A DNA stretch of 64,000 nucleotides from contig NC_064548.1 in the NCBI RefSeq assembly GCF_023856365.1, forward strand, positions 15,359,642 to 15,423,641, read 5' to 3'. The position numbers were made by a program, and so were the translations under genes. The notes beneath the pieces are model-generated. The model did not search any database and was not told the origin of the DNA. It saw only the letters and a program-made list of their open reading frames with translations. Source of the stretch: Brienomyrus brachyistius (Eukaryota; Chordata; Actinopteri; Osteoglossiformes; Mormyridae). How positions within the stretch are numbered: the first letter of the stretch is position 1; every line of letters begins with the position of its first letter. Of this stretch, positions 43,401-55,300 are shown piece after piece.

Positions 43401-46400
43401 TCCCATTCAGGGGCCCCGTGTCAGCCTGAAAGTGCTAAGTGGCCCCCATCTCCTCCTCCCGATTTCTCTGTCCCTGATCTCCCTGTCCTGATCTTTCTGC
43501 TCCCAATCTCCTGGTCCCGACCACTCGGTCCATATCCCAGTCCTTATTTCTCTGTTCCCAATCTCTCTGTCCTTATTTCTCTGTTCCCAATCTCTCTGTC
43601 CTTATTTCTCTGTTCCCAATCTCTCTGTCCTCGATCTTCTTGTCCTGATATCTCTGTTCCAATCTCCCTGTCCTGATCTCCCTGTCTTAATCTCCCTATC
43701 CCGATCTCTCTGTCCTGATCTCGCTGTCCTTGATCTCCCTGTCCATGATCTTTCTGTCCGGATCTCCCTGTTCACGATCTCCCTGTCCACGATCTCCCTG
43801 GCCTTGATCTCCCGATCCAGATCTCTCTATCCACGATCTCCCTGTCCATGATCTCTCTGTCCTTGATCTCCTGGTCCCAATCTCTCTGTCCTCGATCTTC
43901 TTGTCCTGATATCTCTGTTCCAATCTCCCTGTCCGGATCTCCCTGTCTTAATCTCCCTATCCTGATCTCCCTGTCCTGATCTCACCGTCCTTGATCTCCC
44001 TGTCCATGATCTCCCAGTCCATTATCTCTCTATCCGGATCTCCCTGTTCACGATCTCCCTGTCCACGATCTCCCTGGCCTTGATCTCCCGATCCAGATCT
44101 CTCTATCCACGATCTCCCTGTCCATGATCTCTCTGTCCTTGATCTCCTGGTCCTGATCTCTCTGTCCACGATCTCCCTGTCCCAATCTCTATGTCCCAGG
44201 TCACCAAAATGTTTATATAACACCCTCATGCAAACACTTGAACAGCAGGTGAACTTTTGAACCTGTGGCCGTCGTGTCACTGCTGAAATGCAGTCAGTGT
44301 GAAATTCCTTGCCTCGACAGCTACTCAGCATTCATACAGAAACTGGGAATAGAAGAGTGTTTTTTTCATGGAACAGCTGAAACATTCACATCACTGAACC
44401 AAAAGATAAAAACGAGAGAGAAATAAAGAGCTTTGAGACACTTAGCTAGCAGCCGCATCAATTCATCAAGTTACCAAGGTTGTGTAATTTTCCAGCAGTA
44501 TATGTACTCTCACGTTAAGGTGTACCTTTACTAATCTGTGAATAATACACAATGAGCTTGTGTATATCTGTCATAAACTTATTTGTCTCCACAATGTGAT
44601 AAAAGCCTGTTATCTTGATGTAATGCAAGCTATTTTTTTCCGGTTCCTACAAGGGGAAGCTCAATTTTATAAAATTTGTGCATGCAATCGAAAAACTAAA
44701 AAGTCTTTTGTTTTGTTTGGTCACTTAAGGTTAAGGTTAGGGCTGGGTGGGGGTTACGGTTGTCATGTTGGGATAAGAGTTTTTCCCAAAGAAAGGAATC
44801 GATGGTCCCCACATAGATATGAATACAAGAATATATGTGTGTGTGTGTGTGTGTGTGTGCAGTTCTGACCTGTGTGTGAGTACACTGTTGAGATACAGAC
44901 GGCTCTTCTCCTCTGAGGACATGCCCTCTGCTATCAGGTAGAAGATATTAAAGTTCCTCTGATATTGTGGTGGAGAGATGAGCCGTGACTTCTCAAAGAG
45001 GTATATATATAGCCTGGCTGAAAGAAAACACACACAGGGCCATTAGCATTAAAATAAAACACACATACAGCTCAAATAACTTAGAGAAGGCACTTAACAA
45101 TATTGACTTTCAACTCCCAAACCAATGATGGCCTATCCTGTAAAGCTATATGTTTCGCTTTGGACTATTTCCTTTATATGTAGCTCATTACATTCAGTTG
45201 TCATTTAGAGTTAGAGAGTAAATTAGAGTACACAGCATTCCTGCTGGTCGGGGAAGGGAAGCGGTTTTAAAATAAATTTTGAAAAGTTAAGCTTTGGCTC
45301 CCCCTATTGGCCATTTTAGTGACTTGCAAAATCAGCTCGTCTATCTACACTTCTTCCAACCAAACATGCAGGTTAGGGTAGCAGGGAGGAGAGAACCTAT
45401 CCTAGGCGGCACAGATGACAAGGCTGGGGTACAGTTTGGATGGGGTGTCCCTCATAGAGCAGTGTTTTTCAACCGGGTCCTTGCTTCCTCCCAGCTCCCG
45501 GCTGGACAATGCAAAAATGTGGCCTGTCTGGATCGACAAACACTGCCAAAGAGCGCACAGGCACTATGGGCGATTCAGAAACACCAGTTAGCCTAACCAA
45601 ACTCCCCATACTCACAGGAGTAATGTGGATTCACCCCTCCCCCCAGGAGGCGTGCGGATACAGCCCCAAGTCATGACGTCACCCATAAAGCCTGTTTGTT
45701 TACACATGTAATAGTGTTGACAGTAAACAAGCAAATTCATTTTCCAGGATTTGAAATTGAATCAAACGTTACTATTCATAGCCATGCCTTACACCATCGG
45801 TATATAGTGTAATGTAATCATTTCAAATATTTGTAGAATAACAATAAAAAAGATTTAATTTACCTCCAGTCAATGTCTTCTCCTTGTACTGAAGCGAAAG
45901 GAACTTAATGAAGCGACTAGAGCTGTCGTTCATTTCGGTTTTCGCATGACTGAATGCTTCAAGAATGCAGTTTATCTGAAAATAATGAAAAAGCAAACAT
46001 AAACTACCAAAAAGTTACTCCTTTTGTATATCTCCTCACCTGATGAAACAACCAAAAGGAGGAATTACTGACACGTGCACGCAAATACGCATACGTAAGA
46101 AATCCAGGGTAAAACTAAATAATTTGTATAATAAAGTAAAAAATCAGTAAGACAAATTTACCACCAGGGGGCACTATCAGATACATGTTGAAAAGGCGAC
46201 TATGGGCTTTATTTCTTCAAAATGAGAACATATTTGCCCAATGTGTTGCCGTGTTTAGCAGGGCAGGCTGCTTGGGACTCTCAATATACTCATGCAACAC
46301 CAGTCACCTATAAAATCTCAGTCGTTACATTACAGCTTGCTCTGAAAATACATATTTTGCAGCAAATTCACTTTATTGCAGGTCTATAAAGTGGTCACCA

Positions 46401-49400
46401 CTGGGACTGGCTGCAGTTTCATCTAAGACCACAAAATTGAATACAGATTATGGGTGCTGAGTGAGGGAAGCCCCCAGTTAAAAGGGGTGGGGAGTTACTG
46501 ACTCACATGCTCCATCTGGGGACCCAGAGCAAAGCCCTCGGGGCTGGAGTGGACAGTCAGGTGCTGCACAACATGCTGAGAGGCCACGGTCTTCCCGGAA
46601 CCACTCTCTCCGCTGGAGGAAGAGGGTGAGGAAGGGAGAGGGAGAGTGAGAAGGAGATGATGTGAGGGCGGGATAGATTGGGAGGCAGCCAGGCGGACGG
46701 ACAGAAGGTAGGTAGACGGGGAGGATGGAGGGGATATGGCGGCGTGGGAAGGAGAGATGGAGAGAGAGGGAGAATGAGAAGTTTGAAAGAGAGGAGGAAA
46801 GAGAGACTTCCAAAATTCTTGACAGCTTGCTAGAGAAACTCGGTGCAGGACTGGCTCTAGCTACAGACAGAATATGCAGTTGCCTAACGCCCCTGAATTA
46901 TCTGTGTTGTGGAGGAAGTGAAATGATCATCAGTTTCATTGGTGGGGGGGAGGGTGGGGGCTCCCAAAAAGGCTTTGCCTAGGGCCCCTGGAAAGGTAGG
47001 GTTAGCCCTGCTTTGGGGGACACTCTTCTGTAACCTACAATGCATATGTGACCAGAGCTGGAAGGCTGCCTTCTCCTCTCACTACATCTAGACCTTCTTC
47101 ATATTCCAGTGTTCTAGAACATAAACAATGTGTTATCTCTGTAGGGGACGCATTTAACAAACCAAGCAATATATTGCTCAGCAGTTTAAAAATCCAGGTA
47201 AAAAAAACTTATTCTTTCTGGGTCACGGTCATGTGGATCTAGTTATGGGAGGCATGGAGAGCAAACCAGGACACAGAAAAATGGTCCCCACAACGTAAAG
47301 ATAACATATTTTAATTGCACTGAACATTTAGTCCCCACAATGCAATATAAACATAATCCCCGCCCACACACACACCCAGGAAAGCATATATGGGAGCACA
47401 TTATTTAATGTGCTTTGGAAAATTTATGTGGATCAGTCCACCTAAGCTGCATATTTTTGGACTGTGGCATGAAACACACTCAGACTGTGGTAATATATAG
47501 GAGATAACAGAAGCAGTACTAATTACACTGCAAGTCAAACGTTACTTAACACAAAACCAACAGAGGTGTGAGTATGTCAACAGCTCACGCTCAGCTTTTA
47601 TTGAGTGTGCATGTTTTCCCGGTGCTCGGGGAAGACAGCGTCCCCCCCCCCCCCCCCAAGCAAACCCGAAAGTTTAATGCTGATTCTGGGGTATTGGCAG
47701 CCCAGGAATGAGGTCACACAGATGCAGATGAGGTGGAGAGCAGAGGTGAGAAGCACAGCGAGGGGTACCTCAGGACGAAGCACTGCGGCCGGCGTTCCCG
47801 CAGCATTGCCTGGAAGGCTCTCTCCGCAGAGGAGAAGACGTGGGGGGGCAGGCTGGGGCAGGGACGTCCCCTGGGGCGGAAGTACAGCTGGCTCACCTGG
47901 AGAGAGCCGGGGGGGGGGGGGTGATTGTAATCACAGCTGTATAGACAACGTCAGAAGCATGCCATGTTTCACAGACAGATGGGGTCATTTTTTCCTGAAG
48001 CCCCTGAGAGAATTGATCCTGTCAGGATGGAAAGCAAGACATGACACAGGAATAGGTGTCATGCTGTGAATGAAGGTTTTTTTGAGGGTTTCATAGCTGT
48101 ATTTTACGTTGTTTTTTACCATTTTTTTTTAACCTTTTCCTCTCAAACCTCAATATGAAGTTTGAATGATCCATAACAATCCACACTAAATAGATCAAAG
48201 GTATGTGCACACACACATGTAAAAAACTGTGTATTATATTTCCTCATGTCCAATTTCATTTCAGCTGGTGCTCAACCGACCACACTTCGTATTTTCATTT
48301 ATCCATCCGGCGCCAACTCTGCTCAGCGCTGCCCCTTGCTGACAGCACAGTGAAGTGCAGGGAACTACATGGCATCAAAGTAAAAGCTTTTAGGGTCAAA
48401 ATCAAAGCTAGAGATTAAAGCAAACAGGCCTTAAAAGGCTATAGACACTAAACCGAGAAAGACCATTTAGAGGAAAGTTGGGCTCAAAAGATACGTGGTT
48501 GTACAGAGCATCAGAGTTACAATATGACATATTAAAATGGGCTGAATGCGATGAATATGCTGATTGATATAAGATGCATAAAGGGAACAGGGATCAAAGG
48601 CTGAGCAGCAGTGTTGGTGGAAACACACAATGAGCGACAGAAGAGGCACAAGGAGCAGAATGCCAGGTACAGAGAGGAGGCCCCTGGGTAATGGACTGGG
48701 AGCTGCTGTGTGGGACAGATGCAATACTGGGTGACCCGGGTTACCGGGTGGAAAATGAACAGATGGTATGAAAGGAAGACATGAGATTCATGCAAGTAGA
48801 AAGCGAACAGGTGACAGAACAGGCTGCTCCTGTGCATTTCATGCATATGCATTGGCCACTCATACTCATGAATCAACACTGGAGCCCCACAGTCATAAAT
48901 CCACACCAGAGGGCCGCACTCAGGGACACGTGCCTGATTCCACATTCACGGCTCCCCACCAGGTTTCCATACTCATGGACCCATGTTAAATTTATACACT
49001 TGAGGAATGACACCTGAGTTTCATGCTTATGGATACGCATTGTGGAGTCGCGCTTTACAGAGAAGAGCTACTCTCCACAGGGTCATTTAAAACTGTTCAG
49101 CAGCCATGAACCTACCTAGATGAGTCCAGAACACATCTTACATATATTCCATTACAGGAGAAACAATTTCGCCTAGATTTTTCGCTTTTACAGCGGAGTG
49201 GATTGAACTGAAGTCCTTTTGGTCCCAGATAATGAAAATTCCTCACTATAAATTTGACAGATTTCTACACCTCACAGAAAAATACTGAATTAGTAATAAT
49301 GAGATCAATTTTCCACTGGGTATTTCTGCACAGAATGCCCCTGAAACCATATTCACACCCCAAATAAAGCCATGTAAAGTGCCACTTACCGGTGCTGAAT

Positions 49401-52326
49401 AAATAGGGAGACTTTTGTTGGGATTAAGAATCAGAAGAATGTGGCCAATATATGTCTGAAAGAGAAGAAGATATTCAAGGTATAATTCATCTGTTAGAGC
49501 AAATTAAAGGATAATATAAAACCCAGTTATTCATTTTTTGTGTATTTATATCAAAGTTCAAGGTAACATTGACCTTTAAACACATTCTCACAGCCGTTCA
49601 TCATGCTGCACAACTATACAACAGATCAAGAGGTTTGGTGGACATCTATGAAAGGATTTATCACGCTGACATCAGTACAAGTAGTGAGTGGTTTTATGTG
49701 CTGAGTGCAACTCTGCTCTCAGCTAAAGGTAGGTCAGTTCATTACAGCCAGTTAAGTGAGTTACCTACATTCCATGTAGTACATACCATGGTAATAAAGA
49801 ACTAGCTAAAAGAAATAATGATTCTAAAGTCGATAAAACAAGTAATGTTTACTGGCAAAGAATAATACACGTTTATTTTTTAACCCATTCAGGAAATGAT
49901 GAATTGAAAAGGTAGCCAAGGAGTTATGTTGCGGCATTTTGATTTATATGGAACTCAAGGAGAAACGCAACTAATCTCCCCTCCAGTCCAAGGGCTAGTG
50001 TGGGACTCATCATTCTTAAGGTGCTTTGAAATGTTGTTTCTGCCAGTTCCCAGAGCAGTAGCTTCAAAAGATTATTACTGTCTTTTATGCAGACAACGAG
50101 GAAAGTGGAATGAGGCAGCGAGCACATATGCAAGGGTGGGACAGATTAATATATGACACATTTAATCAGCGAAACCGAGCAGAGGTACATCTGAGTGTTT
50201 AGTAATGTAAATGTCACCAAGGGGATGAATCAGTGTGAATAAAGATACTTACATATATCTGGTCGTTGCTGAAGCGCTTTTGCATTTCATACAGAAGGCT
50301 GCTATCGGTTAATTCACTAAGGGAAGCGAGGTCATCGTTCGGAGCTGGAGGCACGAGCTTCACCTGGACACCAGCGGGAGAGTTGGCCGTTGTTCGTAAA
50401 GTAAGCGGCCGCATGTGAGACGATTTGATAGAAAAGCAGCAAAGGCAGATAGACATGGCAAGAAGAGTAATGTTCATTTGCTAGCAGAGACCCATTAGCC
50501 TGTAAAGCGTTCATAATGTTGACCTACTGAATTAGCGTGATTTAGGTTTCCTGTAAGAATGAAGTTAGAGGAAACTGTGTGCTCTCATTATGGGCTTAAA
50601 CCAGTGTCTCCCAACCCGGTACTTGGGGACCCACAGACAGTCCATGTTTTTTTTCCCTCCCAGGTCCCTGCCAGACAGCCCACATTTTTGCTCCCTCTGA
50701 AAAACACAGGGCAGCAAAAATGTGGACTGTCTGCAGGTTCCCTGAGGACTGGATTGGGAAACACTGGTTTAACCACAAGGCCAATCCTGGAAACAAGGGG
50801 CATTAGGCTGGGAATAAACCAGGATGGGGTGCCAACCCACCACTGGCCACACACAAACCATTCACAGTCTAGTAACTCCAATCAACCATAGCATGCTTTC
50901 AGACTGTGGGTGGAAATCAGAGAACCCAGAGGAAACCCCACAATGATGCATGGCTCAAGAGCTGTGTGGTAGTAGTTTTACTACTACATAAGTAGTTCAT
51001 CGTTAAAATACAAAACCTAACTACAGTAATCAGACACCCCTCAGTTGTTTACAAATGAACAAATACACCTCTGTCAGTCCCAATTACCAGCCCCCGCCTG
51101 AAGTTGGGTGCGCAGGACTACAGATGACACTGCTGCTAATCACTAGTGTTGCCTTGGCTGGATTAAAGCCCCAACAGGAGGAAATAGTCTGCAAGGGCAG
51201 TTAATTAGAAAAACCCAGAGATAAGTATCCTCCTGACTTCCTCTTGTTATTTCTGAGGACTGTATTCTACAGTTCATGTGTGCTTGGCGGCCAGGGGGGT
51301 CGGGGGGGTTTCCCACCCTCATCTGCCAATCTCTGGGGGATGCCTGCTCCGAGCCACATGCGGATACCATGCGGATGGTGCAAAAGAGAGATGGTGGGTT
51401 CTGTGCCACTGACCCACAGAGGAGAACGTAGGCATCTGGAAGGACTGAAAGATGCCTCTCCTGTTTCGCGTCTGAGTTTTGTTTGGCACAATGAAACAAT
51501 TTATCAACCATCACAACGGATGTAAAATACTTTCTGTTACAATCTATATACTATTTAACCAAAATGATTTGTTTTATAATTTGTTTATCTTTCCTACTTG
51601 ATGGAAATCATTGGAGGAAATATAATCCGGAATATTGCCTTCCGATAACCATTAAAAGCACCTGGAACATGTCTTGTCCATTTTGAGGACACTAGCACAT
51701 AATATGCACTGTGTATTCATGTAGGCTTCTGTAATGATCAGGAATATAAAATAGCTCCACAACTTTCTCTCTATACCTAGAAATAAAATTAGTAAAACTT
51801 AAACTGAAGCTAAAACGTATATGTGTCGAAGACACCATATAGCAAACAACAGCTGAATTTGCCAAAACACTCTTTTAGTCTGAGCCCTTAAAAGCACTAT
51901 AGTTTAAGCAAAGAGAAAGAATAAACCCTCTGCTACACCCCAAGGCAGGAAACACACAGAGGGGGTCAGACATTTTGATCACGCTCAGTGCTACAATATA
52001 AAAACTACTCAGGAATATATTTTTAAAATAAATAGTGACAAAAACAAATAAAACCACACAGAAAACGAACTAAAAGTTAACTTTTAAACGACAATTGAAA
52101 ATATAAAAATAAAAAATAATAATCATAATAATAATATTGGTTCTATTTTTGTGCATGAGCGTTACAATCCATATTGAACACAGCGTCTAGTGGCATTCTG
52201 GGTTTGAGAAAAAGAGTCACTGCTTGACCAGGCTTCATAAAATATGCAGCCACACAGAAAAAGGAATTTTCCAGAAGGAATGCTGTGTGTGTGTCAGATC
52301 ACAGACCATCTGAGGACAACAGAGAT

Positions 52327-52361
<35 letters not shown>

Positions 52362-55300
52362 GGGGGGGGGGGTAACCTCATTCTCTCAGAGAGGCAGGGG
52401 GACTCCCGAAACAGTAAGAGTCACAAAAGCTGCCTTCCCAAGTGTTTACTGGTGCCAAGAAAAATAAATACTTCATATTTTATTCTGCTAAAGTTCCCAA
52501 AGGCATACGGGCTTCTCCCACTGCTGATCCTAAGATATTACTGCGATTTATAACAACACTGCGTTGTCACCCGCAATTTATTTCAGTAGTACTACATACA
52601 GTGGACATATTTCATGTTGTCTTGCTCTTCTGGTTATAAATCCATTAGTCTGCTGCATGCATTGTCTCTGTTTGTGTGCTTTGCATATTTTTAGCATACA
52701 AATACGCATGTATCTCACTGCTTACATTATATCGATGTGTCCTTTGGATATTGGAACTCTGAGAACAATAAGGTTACAATATAATTGGTATATACCCAAT
52801 GTTCACAAACATATATCTGTTTTATGCAAGATTTTGTTGAAAATGCACATGGCGCATTTATAGTATTTTCTAACACAAAGATTCCATGTTGGGCTTAGCT
52901 GGAATTAAATTATTTGATGATTACTTGAATTAAAGTAAAGCAAAGCACACTGGACTGCCACTGGATATTGTGACATGCCTCAAAGCACACTGGACTGCCA
53001 CTGGATCATGTGACATGCCTCAAAGCACACTGGACTGCCACTGGATCATGTGACATGCCTCAAAGCACACTGGACTGCCACTGGATCATGTGACATGCCT
53101 CAAAGCACACTGGACTGCCACTGGATCATGTGACATGCCTCAAAGCACATGTGACTACCACGATAAAACAATGGTGTGCTATGAACTTGCCTGCTCTGGT
53201 TGCCTAAGCCTTTCCGTTCTCCTAGATGAGCAGGAAGACGACGATGCCTGAGGTCTCTCCCTGAACATGGTCTCCTTCTCCGCAATGCTGTCCTGCTTAC
53301 AGATGGGGAGGGCAAGGTGGGTCCTGTAAGGGGACATGATGGGGAGGGCAAGAGGTTATGTAAGGCACCTGGGACTCAGCGTGAGAGATCCAAGCTGCCA
53401 AGGGGTGATTTCAGCACCTGGAACTGTCCCAGCAAGGACCAGCTGAAGGAAGTTTCCAGAACAAAGAGGCTTGATCTCATTTTGCATTACTGCCATTTGC
53501 AAGAGCAAATTTCCAAAACTCACTCAGCCCACAGCATGCATTTTTAACATATTTCAACTATACTTCATTGGATTAGAAAAGGACTGAATGAATTTTGGTT
53601 CCAAATGCTGTAATGTATGATGAGGAAGCCTGACTTTATGTCATTAGCAGTCTCATCTCAAAGGCAACAAAAAATGGTGCTTTGGAATTTTGCTCTTCAG
53701 TTGACATGTTTAATACATAGATGAAAATGGCTAATTAAGGAGCACCTGGGGCTGATGAACACTGAGAGCCAACTCTGAGCGAGTGTCAGTCATGTGATTA
53801 AGTTATCCCTGTCTTCAGTGTCAGAATCATGTGATTAACTTATCCCTCTCTTCAGTGTCAGAATCATATGATTAAGTTATCCCTGTCTTCAGTGTCAGAA
53901 TCATGTGATTAAGTTATCCCTCTCTTCAGTGTCAGAATCATGTGATTAACTTATCCCTCTCTTCAGTGTCAGAATCATGTGATTAACTTATCCCTCTCTT
54001 CAGTGTCAGAATCATGTGATTAAGTTATCCCTGTCTTCAGTGTCAGAATCACGTGATTAAGTTATCCCCTCTTCAGTGTCAGACATGCTGCAGACTTTAG
54101 GTGACCTCATAACAAAAACAACAAAAAATAGACCTTTGGAAATGTAAAATAAAATAATAAAATTAATGACAACGATTGCTCATGCAATATCTCAAACAGA
54201 AATATGCATTCTCATTTTATTCTAAAAATAAACAGTGAAGAAAGAATTAAGGATTAAGCCATTAACAGCATCCACCCATTATTCAGTGATGATGGACAGA
54301 GAGGAACCTACAATTTCCTGTTGGATGCAGAACCATCTTGGAAGTTTCCCTCACTCTGGTCACCCGGCGATGGCGCTGGTGAGAGCCCCAGCTTCCTTTC
54401 CCAGCACTCCTCCGCCCTCAAGAGCATGTCTGCAGTGCAGCGTGAGGCCGCCACATCTGCAGCCCAGAGGAGACACGCACCCGTAAGTGAAAATCCAAGG
54501 AGGTGAGTGTGCACGCCCCCCTGCCGAACCGATACTGCACGTTACAGGGGTAGGGTCGCACAATAACCGTGTTTACGCTGCTGGCCGCTCAGTCAGGAAA
54601 TCAGGAGCGAAACTGCTGATGGTCGATGTGCACAAACTGGTTTGCGGATTAATACTAAGAGGCAGAATACGGAGAGTGAAGGAAGCGTGCGAGCGTGCTG
54701 GCCACACAGCTATGTGTGAGCAAAAACACATATTGCTGGACTGTAGATTTTATTCTGTGACTGTGTTACTACCACAAGTAATAATAATAATAATAATAAT
54801 AATGTACAGATCATTATTATTTTTTGTTATTATGCAAGTAGACTAATAATGCACTGCAGGCACATCCACAAACTCACACAAACACACTCTTTGGGAGAAC
54901 ATGGGGAGAAAGTGCAGGCTGTGCACACAGAGCAGAGGCACGATTCAAACCCTCAGACTTGAGTCTACTGCACATGTAAATGCAACTAGCAATAATTAAT
55001 TGTATTAGTGCATATTAGTGAGAAGTTTTTAATGGCCACATTGCAGTCGTGGGTGAGGAAGGCAGTAGGAAAAAGTATGTCCTAGCATTAACAGGAAGAA
55101 GGTAAGAGTTTTCACTTTTTAATTTAGTGAGCAGATGCTTGTATCCAAAGCAAAGTACATTTCTTGAGGAAGCAGGATTAAGCGGCCCCCTGGAGCGACC
55201 AGGGGTTAAGGGCCTTGCTCAGGGGCCCAAATGACAAATTATTCGACTGACTCAGGGATTTCAGCTTCAAATTACAGGCACCCTGAATCTCTCTGAACCA

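Larger units (their letters stand above)
42874..44869 (-). other. myo16 intron dominated by minisatellite
   Basis: About 730 of its 2,000 bases are a pyrimidine-rich minisatellite (43470-44200). A (TG)n tract sits at 44836-44859, next to the splice donor. Confidence 0.85.
50364..53190 (-). other. myo16 GC-AG intron with MITE and tandem arrays
   Basis: This intron has a GC donor at its 5' end (53190-53189) and a normal AG acceptor. It holds a 165-bp MITE, a SINE fragment (50820-50950), (TG)n followed by a G-run (52329-52372), and a 40-bp tandem array. Confidence 0.85.
53324..54354 (-). other. myo16 intron(s) with inverted junction copy
   Basis: Exon phases (1 then 2) require a short exon of length 3n+1 here, which I did not find convincingly. 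More than half of the stretch is the inverted copy of the 39.5-kb junction and its minisatellite. Confidence 0.7.

Noticed and set aside
43602..44331. Several minus-strand ORFs rich in Arg, Asp and Gly
   Set aside because: They are the translation of the gatctccctgtcc minisatellite; the same words appear in all frames.
52941..54082. Regular repeats resembling a CRISPR array
   Set aside because: The units are contiguous with no unique spacers, and the context is a vertebrate intron.
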